From NCBI RefSeq assembly GCF_000003605.2, contig NW_003108091.1, positions 276,119 to 336,066 of the forward strand: DNA of 59,948 nt, read 5' to 3'. This document shows, one piece after another, positions 1 through 11,847 of the stretch (position 1 is its first letter; every line of letters starts with the position of its first letter). The notes beneath the pieces were generated by a model. The model had not been told where the DNA came from, ran no database searches, and saw nothing but the letters and a program-made list of their open reading frames with translations. The translations under genes were made by a program, and so were the position numbers. This DNA comes from Saccoglossus kowalevskii. Its lineage: Eukaryota; Hemichordata; Enteropneusta; Harrimaniidae.

Positions 1-32
1 CTTTGTATATATACTAGTGACATTTTTTATTG

Positions 33-150
33 CATGTGAATAGCATAGCATGTGCCTTCCTCGTGAATGTCATGTGAATAGTATGACATGTGCTGTCCTC
101 ATATGAATATCATGTGACATTTGTTTAGTCTCATGTGCATATCAAGTATT
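33..150. repeat. imperfect 38-40 bp tandem repeat with CATGTG
   Basis: Three diverged units begin CATGTGA at 33, 71 and 111. The first two also share a second CATGTGC and a TCCTC motif. It looks like a short decayed minisatellite; no function is evident. Confidence 0.5.
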
Positions 151-3100
151 GTTTGACTGTTCATTACATATCATGTCGTCTTTATCATTCACATATTCTA
201 ATATACTTTGTTCCTACCTGTAGGTATTTAATGAGTGTCAAGAAGGGGGTACTATATCACCTACTACATGTATTTATATGAAGGAATGGTTGGATTACTA
301 AGTTCTGTTTTAATGCAACTATCAATATCTAAACATTTATTTAGTGACTCACAGGGAATGGATTCCATGGGTGTAATTTGAATGTACCGGGGTAGGCACA
401 AAAGCTGCCTTGAATGCTTATTTATTGAATAAAAGATATTTTGTTATTTTTTGTACATACCATCTACTACACCACTATATCGTTCCGATGTTCCCTGTTT
501 TAATCCAGTGCACTTGAAATCATAGAGCATAAGCTATTGGGTTTACAATGTAATATTTCTAGTTTGAATATGTCTTGAATCACAGTTGCTTTTCAAGATA
601 CACCATGTGTTTGTTTCAAAAATACTTATCACATTGTATATACAGACAGTTTCTTCACAGTCTGCATAATATTTGGTAGGATTTATGAAAGTTTTGAATT
701 CTTCTGAAAAAATCTACAATATGTTTAATTAAATATGAATAGTGAATATAATAAAATCAGTTACAAGTTTTGAGAACTGTGCCTGTATACAATCTGTTAC
801 AATCTTTCAATCACAAAATCAAGTCTTGTATGTTTCAATCACAAAATCAAGTCTTGTATGTTTCAAGAAAATCATCATTTCGTTTTCAAAGCAGTCTGAT
901 TCCAGTCAATAAAAAAAATATTGCCAGTATGTTGCCAGCAGTAGATATACTGGTTATCAGCGTCCATCTGGATTCATATCAGGAGCACTATTGAAGATAG
1001 AAACATTCACTTCATGTAATATTGAAGACAGTGCACACTATATCGGATCAACATATGTCATGACCGTATATGGTTATGTGACCTCATTATAAATGTTGTA
1101 TCAAGATCTTTATTGCAGAAAGCTATTCAATCAGTGCTTTATTGAACTCATAAACTTCAAATAGTTTCAGAATAATTAGATTAATTACTTTCTTAATTAT
1201 GTTATGCACTTTCAGCTATATCTCAAAAACTTACATTTTAATAACACACTGAGTTCATAGGTCTCATTAGATTGGGACACAATACACATTTATAATATTA
1301 GTTGGGTTAATTAGTTGTAAGTACTTCCTAAGTAAACTTGTCTGCCTGAAACTTGAATGCATACTTGTATGCTATTTAATGTTTACATACTCAACGCAAT
1401 CTCTTTACAAAGTCACACCAGGCTATCTAGAGAACTGCCATCTCTGATGGCGTTCTTGTTATACAACACCAGAAAACTTCTTGAACAGATTATTTATGTC
1501 ATGTTGGCTGATAAAAAGTTTATCAGGATTTTTTGTCAAGTTGTGATGTGATATTTATATTTTGCGAGGGCTTTTCATATGACTTGTTATAGACAAATAT
1601 ACCACATAACAGCCAAGGATTTTTATAAACCATGCTAAATATCTTCATCCACAAACTTTTACTTTCCCTGGTGTGGAAATATTTCTTTATTGTAGAAATA
1701 TACCACAAACAAGGTGATGATAGTATTTTGTGGTAAAATGTAAAATTATTACTTAACTACAAATGCCATATCAAGAAACTTTTTATAGTGATTTAGGGTA
1801 AGCTTCAATACAGTCATTGGTGAAATCAACCCCCCCCCCTCCCCACAATAAAATTGCGTTTGAACTAAATGTAGCGCCCTCATCGGTCACGCATATTATT
1901 ACTGGATTGATTGTTAAAATTGCATGTCTGGTTGTTGAAATCCGATTTTTGGTTGAGTTGGAAAATAAAATGTTATTAAATATTTAACATATTTTGTACG
2001 TTCAGCACAATAAACCACGTTTTTGTGGACTTGCTGGTAATTAGTTAACCATTTTTGCAACATATTTTTTATGTGGTGTGAAATTATGGAGATTATAAAA
2101 AATGGTAATTTTCATCTGGCCTGCCACATCTATACACAGTGATCTATATGAGAATGCTATTCACCTGGGTGCATGTTAATATGTTCGTCTGCCATTCTAT
2201 TTCACCTGAATATTTGTTTTGTAACTAAACACCATGCTTTACTAGCTGACGGCAGTTCGTATTGAAGGATGTCAATGTTTGCCCTTTTTCAGATAAATGT
2301 ACTCAACAAATACCTTGTATCGTGTACCATACTACATGTATGTTGAAATAATGACCTACATCATATGTAAATGTGCGAGTCGACATCATCTAGATTCACT
2401 CGAGTGTGTCATGTATATAGTGTATCTGTTTTAGACAATTGTATTTCTGACGAACCAGATGCACTAAGCTATAAATAGATTACATATATCGGCAAACATT
2501 GAGCCATAAGTATCGGATATTCAATTACATGTTCTAATCTCCATAACATTGACGATTACTCTGCTCACAAAAAATCTGGCCAGTAAACAAAACATATTCC
2601 ACCATCGTTAAAGTCTGACAATGCTACCCTGCCTCTACTTCCAGTCAGACCACTTATAAATAATTATTAGTGGTTTAGTGGTCCGAGTTCCAGTCGAGTA
2701 GTGAGTAGTTGATGTGTATGGCGCCACCAGCGGTCGCTCGTTAACACGCCTACAAGCATTGACAGATATTAAACGAACTTTCTGAAAATAATTGTTCTGT
2801 GAACACATCGTGAAACTAAACGAACATTTTTTTTAAAGAAAGCTTGTTCACAAACTATGCCAAAAATGATTCATAACCAAGTTTAGATTTTGTTCGCGTT
2901 ATCCCGCGTATAAATGGGATAATATAGTCTTTTCCGAATACTATAGCGCTTTACGTAATATTTTGATGTAGTAGAATATTAAATTTGAATAATTCAAATT
3001 ACAGTCATCATTTCGTTTATTGTGTCAGTTACGTTGTAAATTCGCACAATTTGTCATGCACGGTATATATAATATATATATTCGAGCAAACATTGTGCGC

Positions 3101-4120
3101 ACTGTATATGTCGCGTGAGACCCATATCAAATACGACGACTGGGTTGTTTTAAACGTGTCCAAATCCGTCGCTACGTTGATCATGTAAGTACGCGAAACA
3201 ACTGCGGGAACAATCAGAATGTTGCATCTCATTAAACAAACATATAGACTGAATGATAGGACCCTTCTCAATAAAACATGTTCCTATATGTCTGGAGAAC
3301 TGATTCACCTGTAGAATTGTATTCCTTTAAAGGTCAAGTCTAATTGTAATATCGATGAAAAACAGTGTAATGGTCCGTGTTATTAAATCTCTAATTGACC
3401 ATAAATTGCAGTAATTTGAAGGTCAGTTTGTGTATTCACCATGCCCGTGCATTGGACAAATGCATCCATCAAATATGACTACATTAGTTTACATGTCTAC
3501 TTTATTTTTCTTGTCAACTGTTGAAAAGCTTACATCCCGGATGTACCTCCTGGCATAGTCTCAGGTTGTCTTGGTTAGCATAGGCTTTGCTAGGTATATT
3601 ATTAGTTTTTGTCTTCTTGTTTCGTTTATTATTATTTTATTTTGTGTCACATTATTGGACATGCATGTTGGTGAATGTTGTAATTGTACATGCTTTTTAG
3701 TCTCAGTGACTTGTATGATGTACAGGGCTGAATATAAGTATTGCATTAAAGATGGTCGTCGTTGCACAAATTACCATCGGTGACACTTTCGATACCTTCC
3801 ACTTAAAAAAATACCTAATTGAGGCTCGGTAACGTCCCAGTTTGTACTTGTTGAACTGCGCAACAGTCAAACTCACCATCTTTTTTTTTATATGAGACCC
3901 ATATCTCGTGCACGCGTTGCGCAACGACCACCGCCCTTTAACCGTCCTATCTAACTAGTAGCAGTGAAGTTACATTTAACAGTTACTGAAATATTACGCG
4001 TCAATATTATCATGTTTTGTTATTTAGTTTCTCGTCGACTAAATCCACGCCTCTGAAATGATAGTTTGGCTACATACTTACACTGCTCTCATTCCCCCAC
4101 GCTAACCAGCTTTCCCCGCG
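151..4120. other. gene-free flank, 3' side of PKDCC-like gene
   Basis: Only short open frames with no recognisable protein are present. The part nearest 4121 should include the 3' UTR of the minus-strand kinase gene. An AATAAA on the minus strand at 3625-3630 is one possible polyadenylation signal. A C-rich run lies near 1831. Confidence 0.45.
805..860. repeat. 28-bp tandem duplication
   Basis: Two exact adjacent copies of a 28-bp unit beginning TTTCAATCACAAAATC are followed by the first six bases of a third. The identity points to a recent slippage or duplication event in non-coding DNA. Confidence 0.9.
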
Positions 4121-4188
4121 TTAACGAAAAAATATGTTGTCTTCTGCTGACTTCTCTTCCGGTCCGTCTTTGAGAATTAAACTGTATA
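4121..4188 (-). CDS. PKDCC: PKDCC-like exon 7 (C-terminus, stop)
   Basis: The reading is YSLILKDGPEEKSAEDNIFFR then TAA at 4121-4123, in the phase left by exon 6. The pattern L-x-L-K-x-G and the charged, aromatic end resemble the family C-terminus. The acceptor (CGAAG, after a moderate pyrimidine tract) is weak, so this exon is the least certain of the seven. Confidence 0.5.
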
Positions 4189-7100
4189 CTTCGATCCTTA
4201 CACCAGCGAACAACGAATAGAACGGTAAAATTATTAAATATCTGTTATATTCTCGCAGCTTTTTCAATCTCTCATGTCTTTAATAAAAACAAGTTCTCTC
4301 GTTAACTGTATGTGTGCGTGTTATTATAATACCCATATATATATGACCGTCATTAATATACAGTCACTATGACACAGTAGTCAAGCAATTAGTGTACGAT
4401 TGAACGGGAATCTAATTTACTGCACATTTTCGTGTCGCCAATTACCTGCGTTCTTCGCCTAGTGGTAATAACTGCTTACTAATTGGATTACAGCAGATTA
4501 TGGCCCAAATGATCCCCGTTCTCAGCAAATAACGAGATGTATCTGGTCTACTGATCAGACATAAGGTTTGTGTAATCATGAATTCTCGATGACAAAATAA
4601 AACAACGGTTTTTGACAACCGATCCCTTTCAACGTTCACATGGAACCCGTTGTGGATTGGGATATGGTTGTGGATTGTCTGTCTCACTTAGCCCTCACTT
4701 AGTGTTCTATGTAGTTATAATCGCTCGATTCATTTATAATAATATAAAAATAATTTATTCATATATGCATCAAATATTATAAATAATATAGCATATAGTA
4801 TTGTGGATTTCCAATCCAATGTGGGATATTTCCCCTAAATAAATAATTAAATATGCATCAAGACTGGGTCTTGGTTCTGTTCAATACCCTGTATTTGAAA
4901 TGTACACTCATTGCAAAGCTACTTGCAAGATTGTGTCTGATTGGCTATCCAGTCGTAACAGTCGGACCAATCAGAGAGTAGCTTGTTTTTTTCCAGTTTG
5001 TGTTTCAAATTCTGCCTCGTATATATGCTTGCTAAACTAGAGTCTGTAGCATCTTTCGCATAGAGAATTTGACATTTTATCATGGCGTAATTTGTATATT
5101 AATGACACGGATGCATTACAGCGGAAAACCCATATAATAGTATTTTTCAGCTCCTGTCTTTGGTTATGTTGGTCACCTACGACTCTTGTCGATTCCCAGC
5201 TTCTTTAGTCATTACGTGACTCTCACGTAAAGTGTCGTGTTTGGGTTCGGCTCTGGATCAGTGGAATTGTTTTTTAAATAAATAACAACACGACCTGGTG
5301 AAAGTATGAGAACGAAAAATTAACAGAATTAATACCCGCCACAAGAATTAATATAAATAATTGTGTACTATATTAGAATTACTGTGATTGTTTTCTATGT
5401 TGGGGGAAACACTGATACGTACCAGACCAGGTTAAACGTGACGTCATCACAATTGCTTGGCATTCCTTGTCACGTGTACATATCTCTTCCGCTTCTCTCA
5501 CATCAAACGCTGATGTCGTACATCCATTACCGGAATGTGATATTAGACAAGGGTAGTCGTGTTTTCCGGGGAGATCATGGCCAGGTATTGCACGATACAC
5601 TGTGAATGAAGTAAACTCTATTATTTCAGACCACCGTTAAAACACTTTATTTTTTCCAAATAGAATTATTTTGTCCATGTTTATTTCATTCATGCACGAA
5701 ATGTGTGATATTGTGATGATAATATAGCAGGAAAACATACTAGTATGCATATCCCACGATAATACGTTTTCCTGCTATATTATCATCACAAAGTATGGTA
5801 CTTTATGACAAGAACTTTAGATAAGGTTGCGTGGGCGTCTTGTTCGTCTTGGTCGTCTTTATTGATTTTATTTCCTGTCCAGTTATTCATTTTTAAACTG
5901 ATTCTCACCGGTTGTCTGGTCCGCGTTCTCATTCCGTGCCAAGTATTCTCCGCTTGTGTAGAAGAGCAGACACTCTTCCATTTTTCTCTGTAACATTGCT
6001 GCTGTCCAATTGAAATTTGCTATTAAGTATAAAATTAAATGCGTACGGTTAGTATGTGACATTTTAGGTCATGTTCCGGTGTACATTTCAAGTGAGATTT
6101 AAAGCACACGTCCTTGCAAAAGATCCTTTGAATTGAGAGAGTTCATCACTCGTTCAACATAATGGATCACGTGATCGATGCATGGTAACACGATACCCCG
6201 TCTCTGTGACGTATGATATGCCATAATCAATCACTCTCACCACCTCCATAGGGTGCTTGACATTTAACAATCTTCTGTGAGTCCTCCTTTTCTTTGATCA
6301 CGCCGACTTGGTGTATGGTTACGTAGGAACGACAACAAGGACGAGCCATCTGTGCCGCTGTCGGCGTGTATTTACTAGCATGTCTGTCTGATCACCGGAA
6401 GCCGAGAAGCAAAATCAAAATTTGATGAAGAAGCGCATTACGCGCCATGGTGCATACGACTACGCCGCGGTGATGATTACATGAAGTCTGGCTCAAAGGT
6501 TAGAAAGATGAGTGATTTTTTTTCGGAGAGAAAAAAGCTTTTATAATTAACTCGCTAATCAAGAGCCGTGGTTCAAAATGGAATGTCTCTGTATAGGTCA
6601 GCTTGTATGATTAAAGTGTAACTCGATACACTGGCGAATTTAGACATTTAGAAATACACATGATGTCACAGTTAACTCCGTTCCGTTCAAGTTGTTTTCA
6701 CAATAAAACCTTACTTATACACCGAGTTTCGTGAAGGCGTTAATTTGTTTTATGGACATTTGTAAAAAAAAAAGAAAGATCCTCGCGCTTCATTCAAATC
6801 ATGAATGCCGCCAACGCTTGTGAATGGTTAAGTTGTTTTCAATCGCCATTTGAAATTTATAAATATTTTATATAAAACAAATTCACACCGTCCTCCATAA
6901 ACTCGGTGTATTACAGCTCAGACTAGTAAATTACTAGTCTGAGCTTATATACATCATTGTATTTACCGCTGTTATTAAGTATCTGGTCAACGATTGGCTT
7001 AATGGTGCTCGGGACATCGAATGGCAAAAGATAACTGAAGAAGTAGCGATAGCTGTTGTAGATATTGATTTTTTCTGAGAAAGCCTGGCACCTCATATTG

Positions 7101-10100
7101 ACGCAAGGCAAGTGTACGCTCTTTGAAGTGGCAGATGTCGCTGCTTTCGCACAGTCTTCCGATGTCATACAGACTGGTTCTTCGTTGTCCACATCGTCTA
7201 TATCGGCTAGTTTGATCTGGTGTTTAGAAATAGAATTTTTAAACAATAGTTACGCAAATTGCCCGAAGACAGAAAAAAATAAATTGAGATTTGAAATTCG
7301 ATATGCATCACATGACAGAGACCCCTGGCGTCCAGGCATTTACTCCTTTCCTCCGTCCGCACCTAGGGTCCAAAAACAACATTTAGCGTCAGTATACATT
7401 CTTGACAGGGTACTGACATGTCTTGGAAGAGCCGCACAATCGTGTGAGAAGTGCATCGAATCACATGGGATTTGAGTTTCCGCTATATCAGACGAAGCGT
7501 AAAAGCGAGCATTTGACATGCCTTCGCTGAAGATATCATCAGAAATCTGAGAAATGCAACCGATTCACTGGGGAATATAGACTATAAGGCGAAGAGTTGA
7601 GAGGAGACTTACCTCGCCGCCAACAGTTACAAACTGAGCCAGTTTGAAGTCATGAATAGCCAATGAGCCCATGGGAGAGCGAGCTAAATGATGAAGTAAC
7701 CGGGCTATCCCCAAGGCAATCTGAAGACAGAATTAGGAGGAAGAATTCGAGTTAATATACAAATATAATTCCCTTGAGAACAAATATGATTGGAAATCGC
7801 CTAGCATAAATATCATGTTATACAGAATGCATAAATAAAGTACACTAATTTACCCGCGGAATATGTTAATATATCAACGTTATTTGAATATTCAACGATT
7901 TATAAAATTATGTAAGCTGACAGCTACGTTAGATGTAACGTCAATTCTAAAACGGTGTTTCTCGTACTTATCAATCGTTTCTCCGTTGATAGCAAAGGGT
8001 TGCTATGGCAACGCTGTTAAAGACAATAAACACAGTTTTTATTGCGAATTTCGATAGAAATTATCATTAGGTAATTAGTAATTGAATTAAAGATAACATC
8101 TGCATTTATAATATATATATATATCTGAAAAACGCAGTGTGTGTGAATATACGTATACGATACTGTTTGCTGTGATAAACGAACGTGCCCTGGGGAATGT
8201 CCAATATTGTTCTACTGAGTAATAGAAGAACGTTTGTCACCAGACTCGATGACACGACTCGTTATCTTATCGTAGTACATGAATCAAACCTTACCCGGAA
8301 CCTATCCTCCCACGAAAGCTGTAGAAGATTGATAATGTTCACCGGTTTTCCCAATTCCGTTATTACTTTCACCTGATTATCGACATCGCCCAGGCATGAG
8401 CCTAGAACCTAGTAAGCAAAGAGAAATATAAATGTTTTTTTTTTTCTTTATATCATTTCAAATTTCACAAAGAAAAGAAAGAACATAGTAGTTCTCATAG
8501 TAAAGAACGTGACATTCTGTATATAAGATATTATAATAATATAATAAAACTTCTAATCTTTGTTTCATATTCACGGTACACATAGTTGTATATTCTTCGG
8601 CATAGCAAATTCACCGATTTAACACTGGGTACTTTGTACTCGTGTAGGAATTCAGGATTTTTCTGAATGCCCTTGAAAGTATAGTCGCATCACTGTGTGT
8701 ACTATGCGGTGTACATTTCATTTGTAAGCAATACAATGCTGATAGCCATGTCAACAATCTCCCACAATTTCGGAATTACATTAGATTCCCTATAGTAGTC
8801 ACGAAGTAATGATTCCACTAAAATGTCATAATCGTTGACAATCAAAATAAACCAAATCCGTGGATATTTTCGATGCTTAACTGTGGCATTTCAGTTAATC
8901 CGGAATGATGCATTGCTCGGTATACAATGAATGTCGCTCTGATATTATTGATCACTGTCAGCCTACTATCCGTTGACCTATTAGAAAGGAAATTCACTGT
9001 CCCTAATGTAAAACGCCACTCACAGGATTAGCAATGCAGAAATACACGATTTGACCTCGCTGTCTAATGCAGAAATAATAATTACGCTAAATATCCGCAA
9101 GCTACAATCGGGTGAGCGTATAGATGAAAGCGATCGCATTGGAGATATAATCTTAAAAAACGCACTGTTTCTTGTAATTGTACGTACTGTTTTTGTTTAA
9201 ACGTCAGACCATTTATTTGACATTGCCACTTTAGATGGGATTTTAATGATAGTAAATAGACACTGTATGTTTGCCTTCGTCATTCCACTCGCCTTAACCT
9301 CAAGAATTCAATACGTTTATTACGCCGTTATTCACACAAATAATAACAACGAACAGAATATATTCCATATTATTATGTTTTACTTGTGTACGCTGTTCTT
9401 TCTTTAAGTTCAAGTTGCTTTTGGAGAGTAATATGTTGTAAGTTTACACGTGTATGTTATATAGAGCGAGACGTGAGGTTGATTCGTTAGATGAGTTCAA
9501 TACAGGCAACCCAATCACATAGCAAGCGCCATATCAGGTATTACTAGTCGGTTTGCTCTCTGTCTAATTACAAGTCGATTAGCGCGTAAACAGTGTAAGC
9601 GGTGCAATATGGAGAATCCCTGTTCCCAGTGTGAGTGATAGCAATTTGGTGAAATACTAGAGCTAAAAATAACGTTTTAAACACCAACCCAATCATTTAT
9701 AAATTAAACCCGTATGTGGGCTGGAGATGCCACGGTCTATATAGGGCCCGGGGCACTGACAGCGATGGGTTAACAAATTACAAGAAATTTTATCTTTGTT
9801 TACACCAAAGTTTCATTCTCCGTAGTCCATTGCATAGCCCAGTAGTAAACACACCCCAGAAGAAAAATAAATAAATAACGTTAATGTAAGACAGTTTCCA
9901 TCTGCCTGCCCTGTGTGGCACGCATATTTCTTTGTTGCAGAATTTGACTAATTTAGGAATACAATACAGTTTTACTGTTATTAGCGATGTCTTCAGCCTA
10001 GAAAATCTTGTTAAAAAGATTTAGATCAGATTTTCTTCCATGGTATGGTTTTCTGATAGTGTTTTAAAAATTCATGAGGCGGAAAACGCCGTTAGTTAAA

Positions 10101-11847
10101 ATGTAAGCTGAATCATAGTAATGCCTTTGTCTGTCAGCGAGCACGGCGGTTTAAACTGAAGACTGGCCATGATAATGGGTGGCCACACTACATTCTGCCT
10201 CAGATGTAGTATGTACATTAAGCTCGTTATTTGAAGCGAGGGGAAATGACAACGGTTGAAAAATGATATTCAACTTATATCAAATGGTAATTCAGTATTT
10301 GAAACTATAGCAATGATATTACGAGGTAGCATGCTGGTGTGGTTATGTAGGGGCGAAGGTCGACCGTGACGAAAGGGTTTCAAACTGTTGTTTTTCTATG
10401 AATTTATACGTTGAATATTCAGAGTTCAACTCTGACATATAATATACATTAATTTTAAGTAAACTTGCATCATACTGCGGCAATTTGTGGGAAATTGGTG
10501 CACAGTAAAAACTGTGGAAATGTGTCAACAACTTATACCGTTGTATGTTTGTAATATCTCAGGTATTCTATAAAAGTCGTCAACTCGGGTGTGTATCATC
10601 GGGAATCTTATTAAATTTAGAAATGGTATTGAGGTATATATCAGCATAGTTTATTGTTCTATCGGGTGGTTGTTAAAGGTGAAAACGGCACCATGTACTA
10701 GCCATCTGTCGGCGATTTGGGTTCTTTGTCATCGTCTCAACGCGGAATGTTAAATATGACCCCCTCAAAAAAACACGGCACATACACAATTCAGTGGTAG
10801 GTAGGTTTCCCCTACGCGACGAGATTTCCTTCCTTTGATGACCTTCGATTTATACACGGATATTTTTCGTTGAATATTGCTGAGAAATTGAGTGAACATA
10901 AACTGACAAAGAGCTGTTGATCTTAATAAAGGCGTTTTGCACGCCTCAGAGGCTCCCATACTTTCGAGTTGCCCTCTTAGTATGACGGGGTATCAATTGC
11001 AGTGCCATGTATAGACCAACATATACGCGTTAACGCCACGCAAAAAAGACAAAATTCTCCCTAAACTCACAACCTTCCCAAAAAAAGTATTATAATATTC
11101 GACACAATTACTATGATAACTCACAAACTGTTAGTTATATTTCTTTTGAAAAAAAATAAATCAATGTATTACCTTCAAAACGTTTGTGTGTTTCAACGCA
11201 TTGAATAGAGTGATCTCTTTCAGTAGCTTATAGTTGGCTAGCTTTAGACAATCGGCGCTGCTCATATATCGTGCTACACATTCGTTCACATCGCGTCCAT
11301 TCATCGCTACAGATTTTATGGCAATTTCATTGCCATTATATTCCGCTCTTTCCACATATTTTGTATAGCCCATCCCAAGTCGTTCTTTGGTGCTAGCGTT
11401 GAAAATATGAGAACATCCCAAATAGCCGTCGTGGGTATCAGTGTCATGTCCATTGTGAAACGTCGATGAGAGCGTGTCCTCTCCCGTTAGTTTAAACTGT
11501 TTGATGTCCATCAGGCGTCTTATATTTGGTTCCATAGCATCCATGTGTAACTGATCCACAGAGTTTTTATAAGCACTGACTTGGTGTCGGTAGTTGTTTA
11601 AGTCTGTCTCTAATTCCCTTATATGTTTAGTTAGTCGCGTCTCGAATCCCATTATCGGTGAGTGCCTGTCGCCGTTTTTCGTTACGGAGAACAACGAACT
11701 GTGCATAGAGAATCTAGATCTGTTCGTTGGCCATACAAGATAGTTCTCAGCGTACATAAACCATGAGACCATCATGAACAGGAAAGTGATGAGACGACGG
11801 TGGCGAGCCAACACCCGCAAGGGTAGTCCAATATTGCATCGCGCCAT
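4121..11847 (-). CDS. PKDCC: PKDCC/VLK-like secreted tyrosine kinase, complete 7-exon gene
   Basis: Family role (established): PKDCC/VLK is a secretory-pathway kinase that phosphorylates tyrosines on secreted and ER-resident proteins. Joining seven exons gives 494 residues, against about 493 in the human protein. Seen in the sequence: an N-terminal signal-anchor around residues 18-38, a helical stretch at 69-100, a glycine-loop equivalent LGMGYTKYV (157-165), the VAIK-type lysine K178, a WEDRFR motif, an atypical catalytic loop HDFKLAQF (D287), a DFG-equivalent DIDD (D304), a YRYFFSYLLP block, and a C-terminal module with four cysteines ending near TWS. Phases run 0,0,0,1,1,1 and every junction keeps frame. 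The start was set at the MARC methionine because a hydrophobic anchor follows it directly; another in-frame methionine lies 45 codons upstream. The family call is firm. Exon 7 is the least certain part. Confidence 0.9.
5423..5599 (-). CDS. PKDCC: PKDCC-like exon 6 (cysteine-bearing C-terminal module)
   Basis: The acceptor is TTCATTCACAG and the donor G|GTACGT. The exon encodes YRAIPGHDLPGKHDYPC, then cysteines in NGCTTS, EEICTR and KECQAI, and ends TSRLTWSG-type. This matches the family's C-terminal stretch with the same cysteine spacing and the TWTG-like end. Confidence 0.9.
5711..5791. repeat. perfect 26-bp inverted repeat in PKDCC-like intron 5
   Basis: The arms are 5711-5736 and 5766-5791, exact reverse complements separated by 29 bases. 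The left arm starts TTGTGATGATAATATAGCAG. The whole structure sits inside a 309-base intron, so the pre-mRNA could form a long stem-loop. It could be a tiny foldback element or a small-RNA precursor; no expression evidence exists here. Confidence 0.9.
5909..6001 (-). CDS. PKDCC: PKDCC-like exon 5
   Basis: It encodes AAMLQRKMEECLLFYTSGEY followed by LARNENADQTT. This aligns with the family segment of type LEKVLHLYRSGQYLQN. The donor is CCG|GTGAGA. The acceptor is a CAGCAG tandem, so the exon may start at 6001 or 5998. It begins with two bases completing a split codon and ends with one base of the next. Confidence 0.88.
6916..6944. repeat. 29-bp perfect palindrome with CTCAGACTAGTAA arms
   Basis: Two 14-base arms flank a single central A. 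It lies in PKDCC-like intron 4, 22 bases past the exon 4 donor boundary. The arm sequence recurs in the 16408 element and at 20735, marking one repeat family. No clear target-site duplication is visible at this copy. Confidence 0.9.
6967..7216 (-). CDS. PKDCC: PKDCC-like exon 4 (DFG-equivalent and C-lobe)
   Basis: The exon opens IKLADIDDVDNEEPVC, which holds the metal-binding aspartate equivalent. It continues through VHLPCVNMRC to IYNSYRYFFSYLLP and DQILNNSG, the diagnostic C-lobe block of this kinase family. The acceptor is ACACCAG and the donor G|GTAAAT. Confidence 0.93.
7613..7720 (-). CDS. PKDCC: PKDCC-like exon 3 (catalytic loop)
   Basis: Thirty-six codons read IALGIARLLHHLARSPMGSL then AIHDFKLAQFVTVGGE. 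HDFKLAQF takes the place of the canonical HRD catalytic loop, as is normal in this family (DFRPRQF in vertebrates, from memory). The acceptor CTTCAG and donor GAG|GTAAGT are strong, and both junctions are phase 0. Confidence 0.93.
8295..8408 (-). CDS. PKDCC: PKDCC-like exon 2
   Basis: Thirty-eight codons read VLGSCLGDVDNQVKVITELG then KPVNIINLLQLSWEDRFR. ITELG-PV and SWEDRFR are family signature strings. The acceptor CTTACTAG and donor CGG|GTAAGG are good, and both ends are phase 0. Confidence 0.93.
8409..11172 (-). other. PKDCC-like intron 1
   Basis: This is the longest intron of the gene, at 2.76 kb. Only short unrelated frames are seen, and nothing resembling an exon, RNA gene or transposon was recognised. 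Confidence 0.6.
11173..11847 (-). CDS. PKDCC: PKDCC-like exon 1 (signal anchor and kinase N-lobe)
   Basis: The exon holds 225 codons. The hydrophobic segment ITFLFMMVSWFMYAENYLVW follows a basic RHRR, as in a type II signal anchor or signal peptide. NRS (42-44) and NAST (150-153) are possible N-glycosylation sites. The N-lobe follows with LGMGYTKYV, EIAIKSV and KLLKEITLFNALKHTNVLK. The donor is AAG|GTAATA. The open frame extends 45 codons further upstream; the chosen start puts the anchor near the N-terminus. Confidence 0.9.

Noticed and set aside
4060-4188. Alternative C-terminal frame of the kinase reading KTTYFFVNAGKAG
   Set aside because: It resembles the vertebrate KTTYVKA end, but it has an in-frame TAA just upstream and does not fit the phase left by exon 6. 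The frame ending SAEDNIFFR fits both phase and total length; RNA data could still reverse this.
7065-7475. 136-residue plus-strand frame
   Set aside because: It is antisense to PKDCC-like exon 4 and has no recognisable family.
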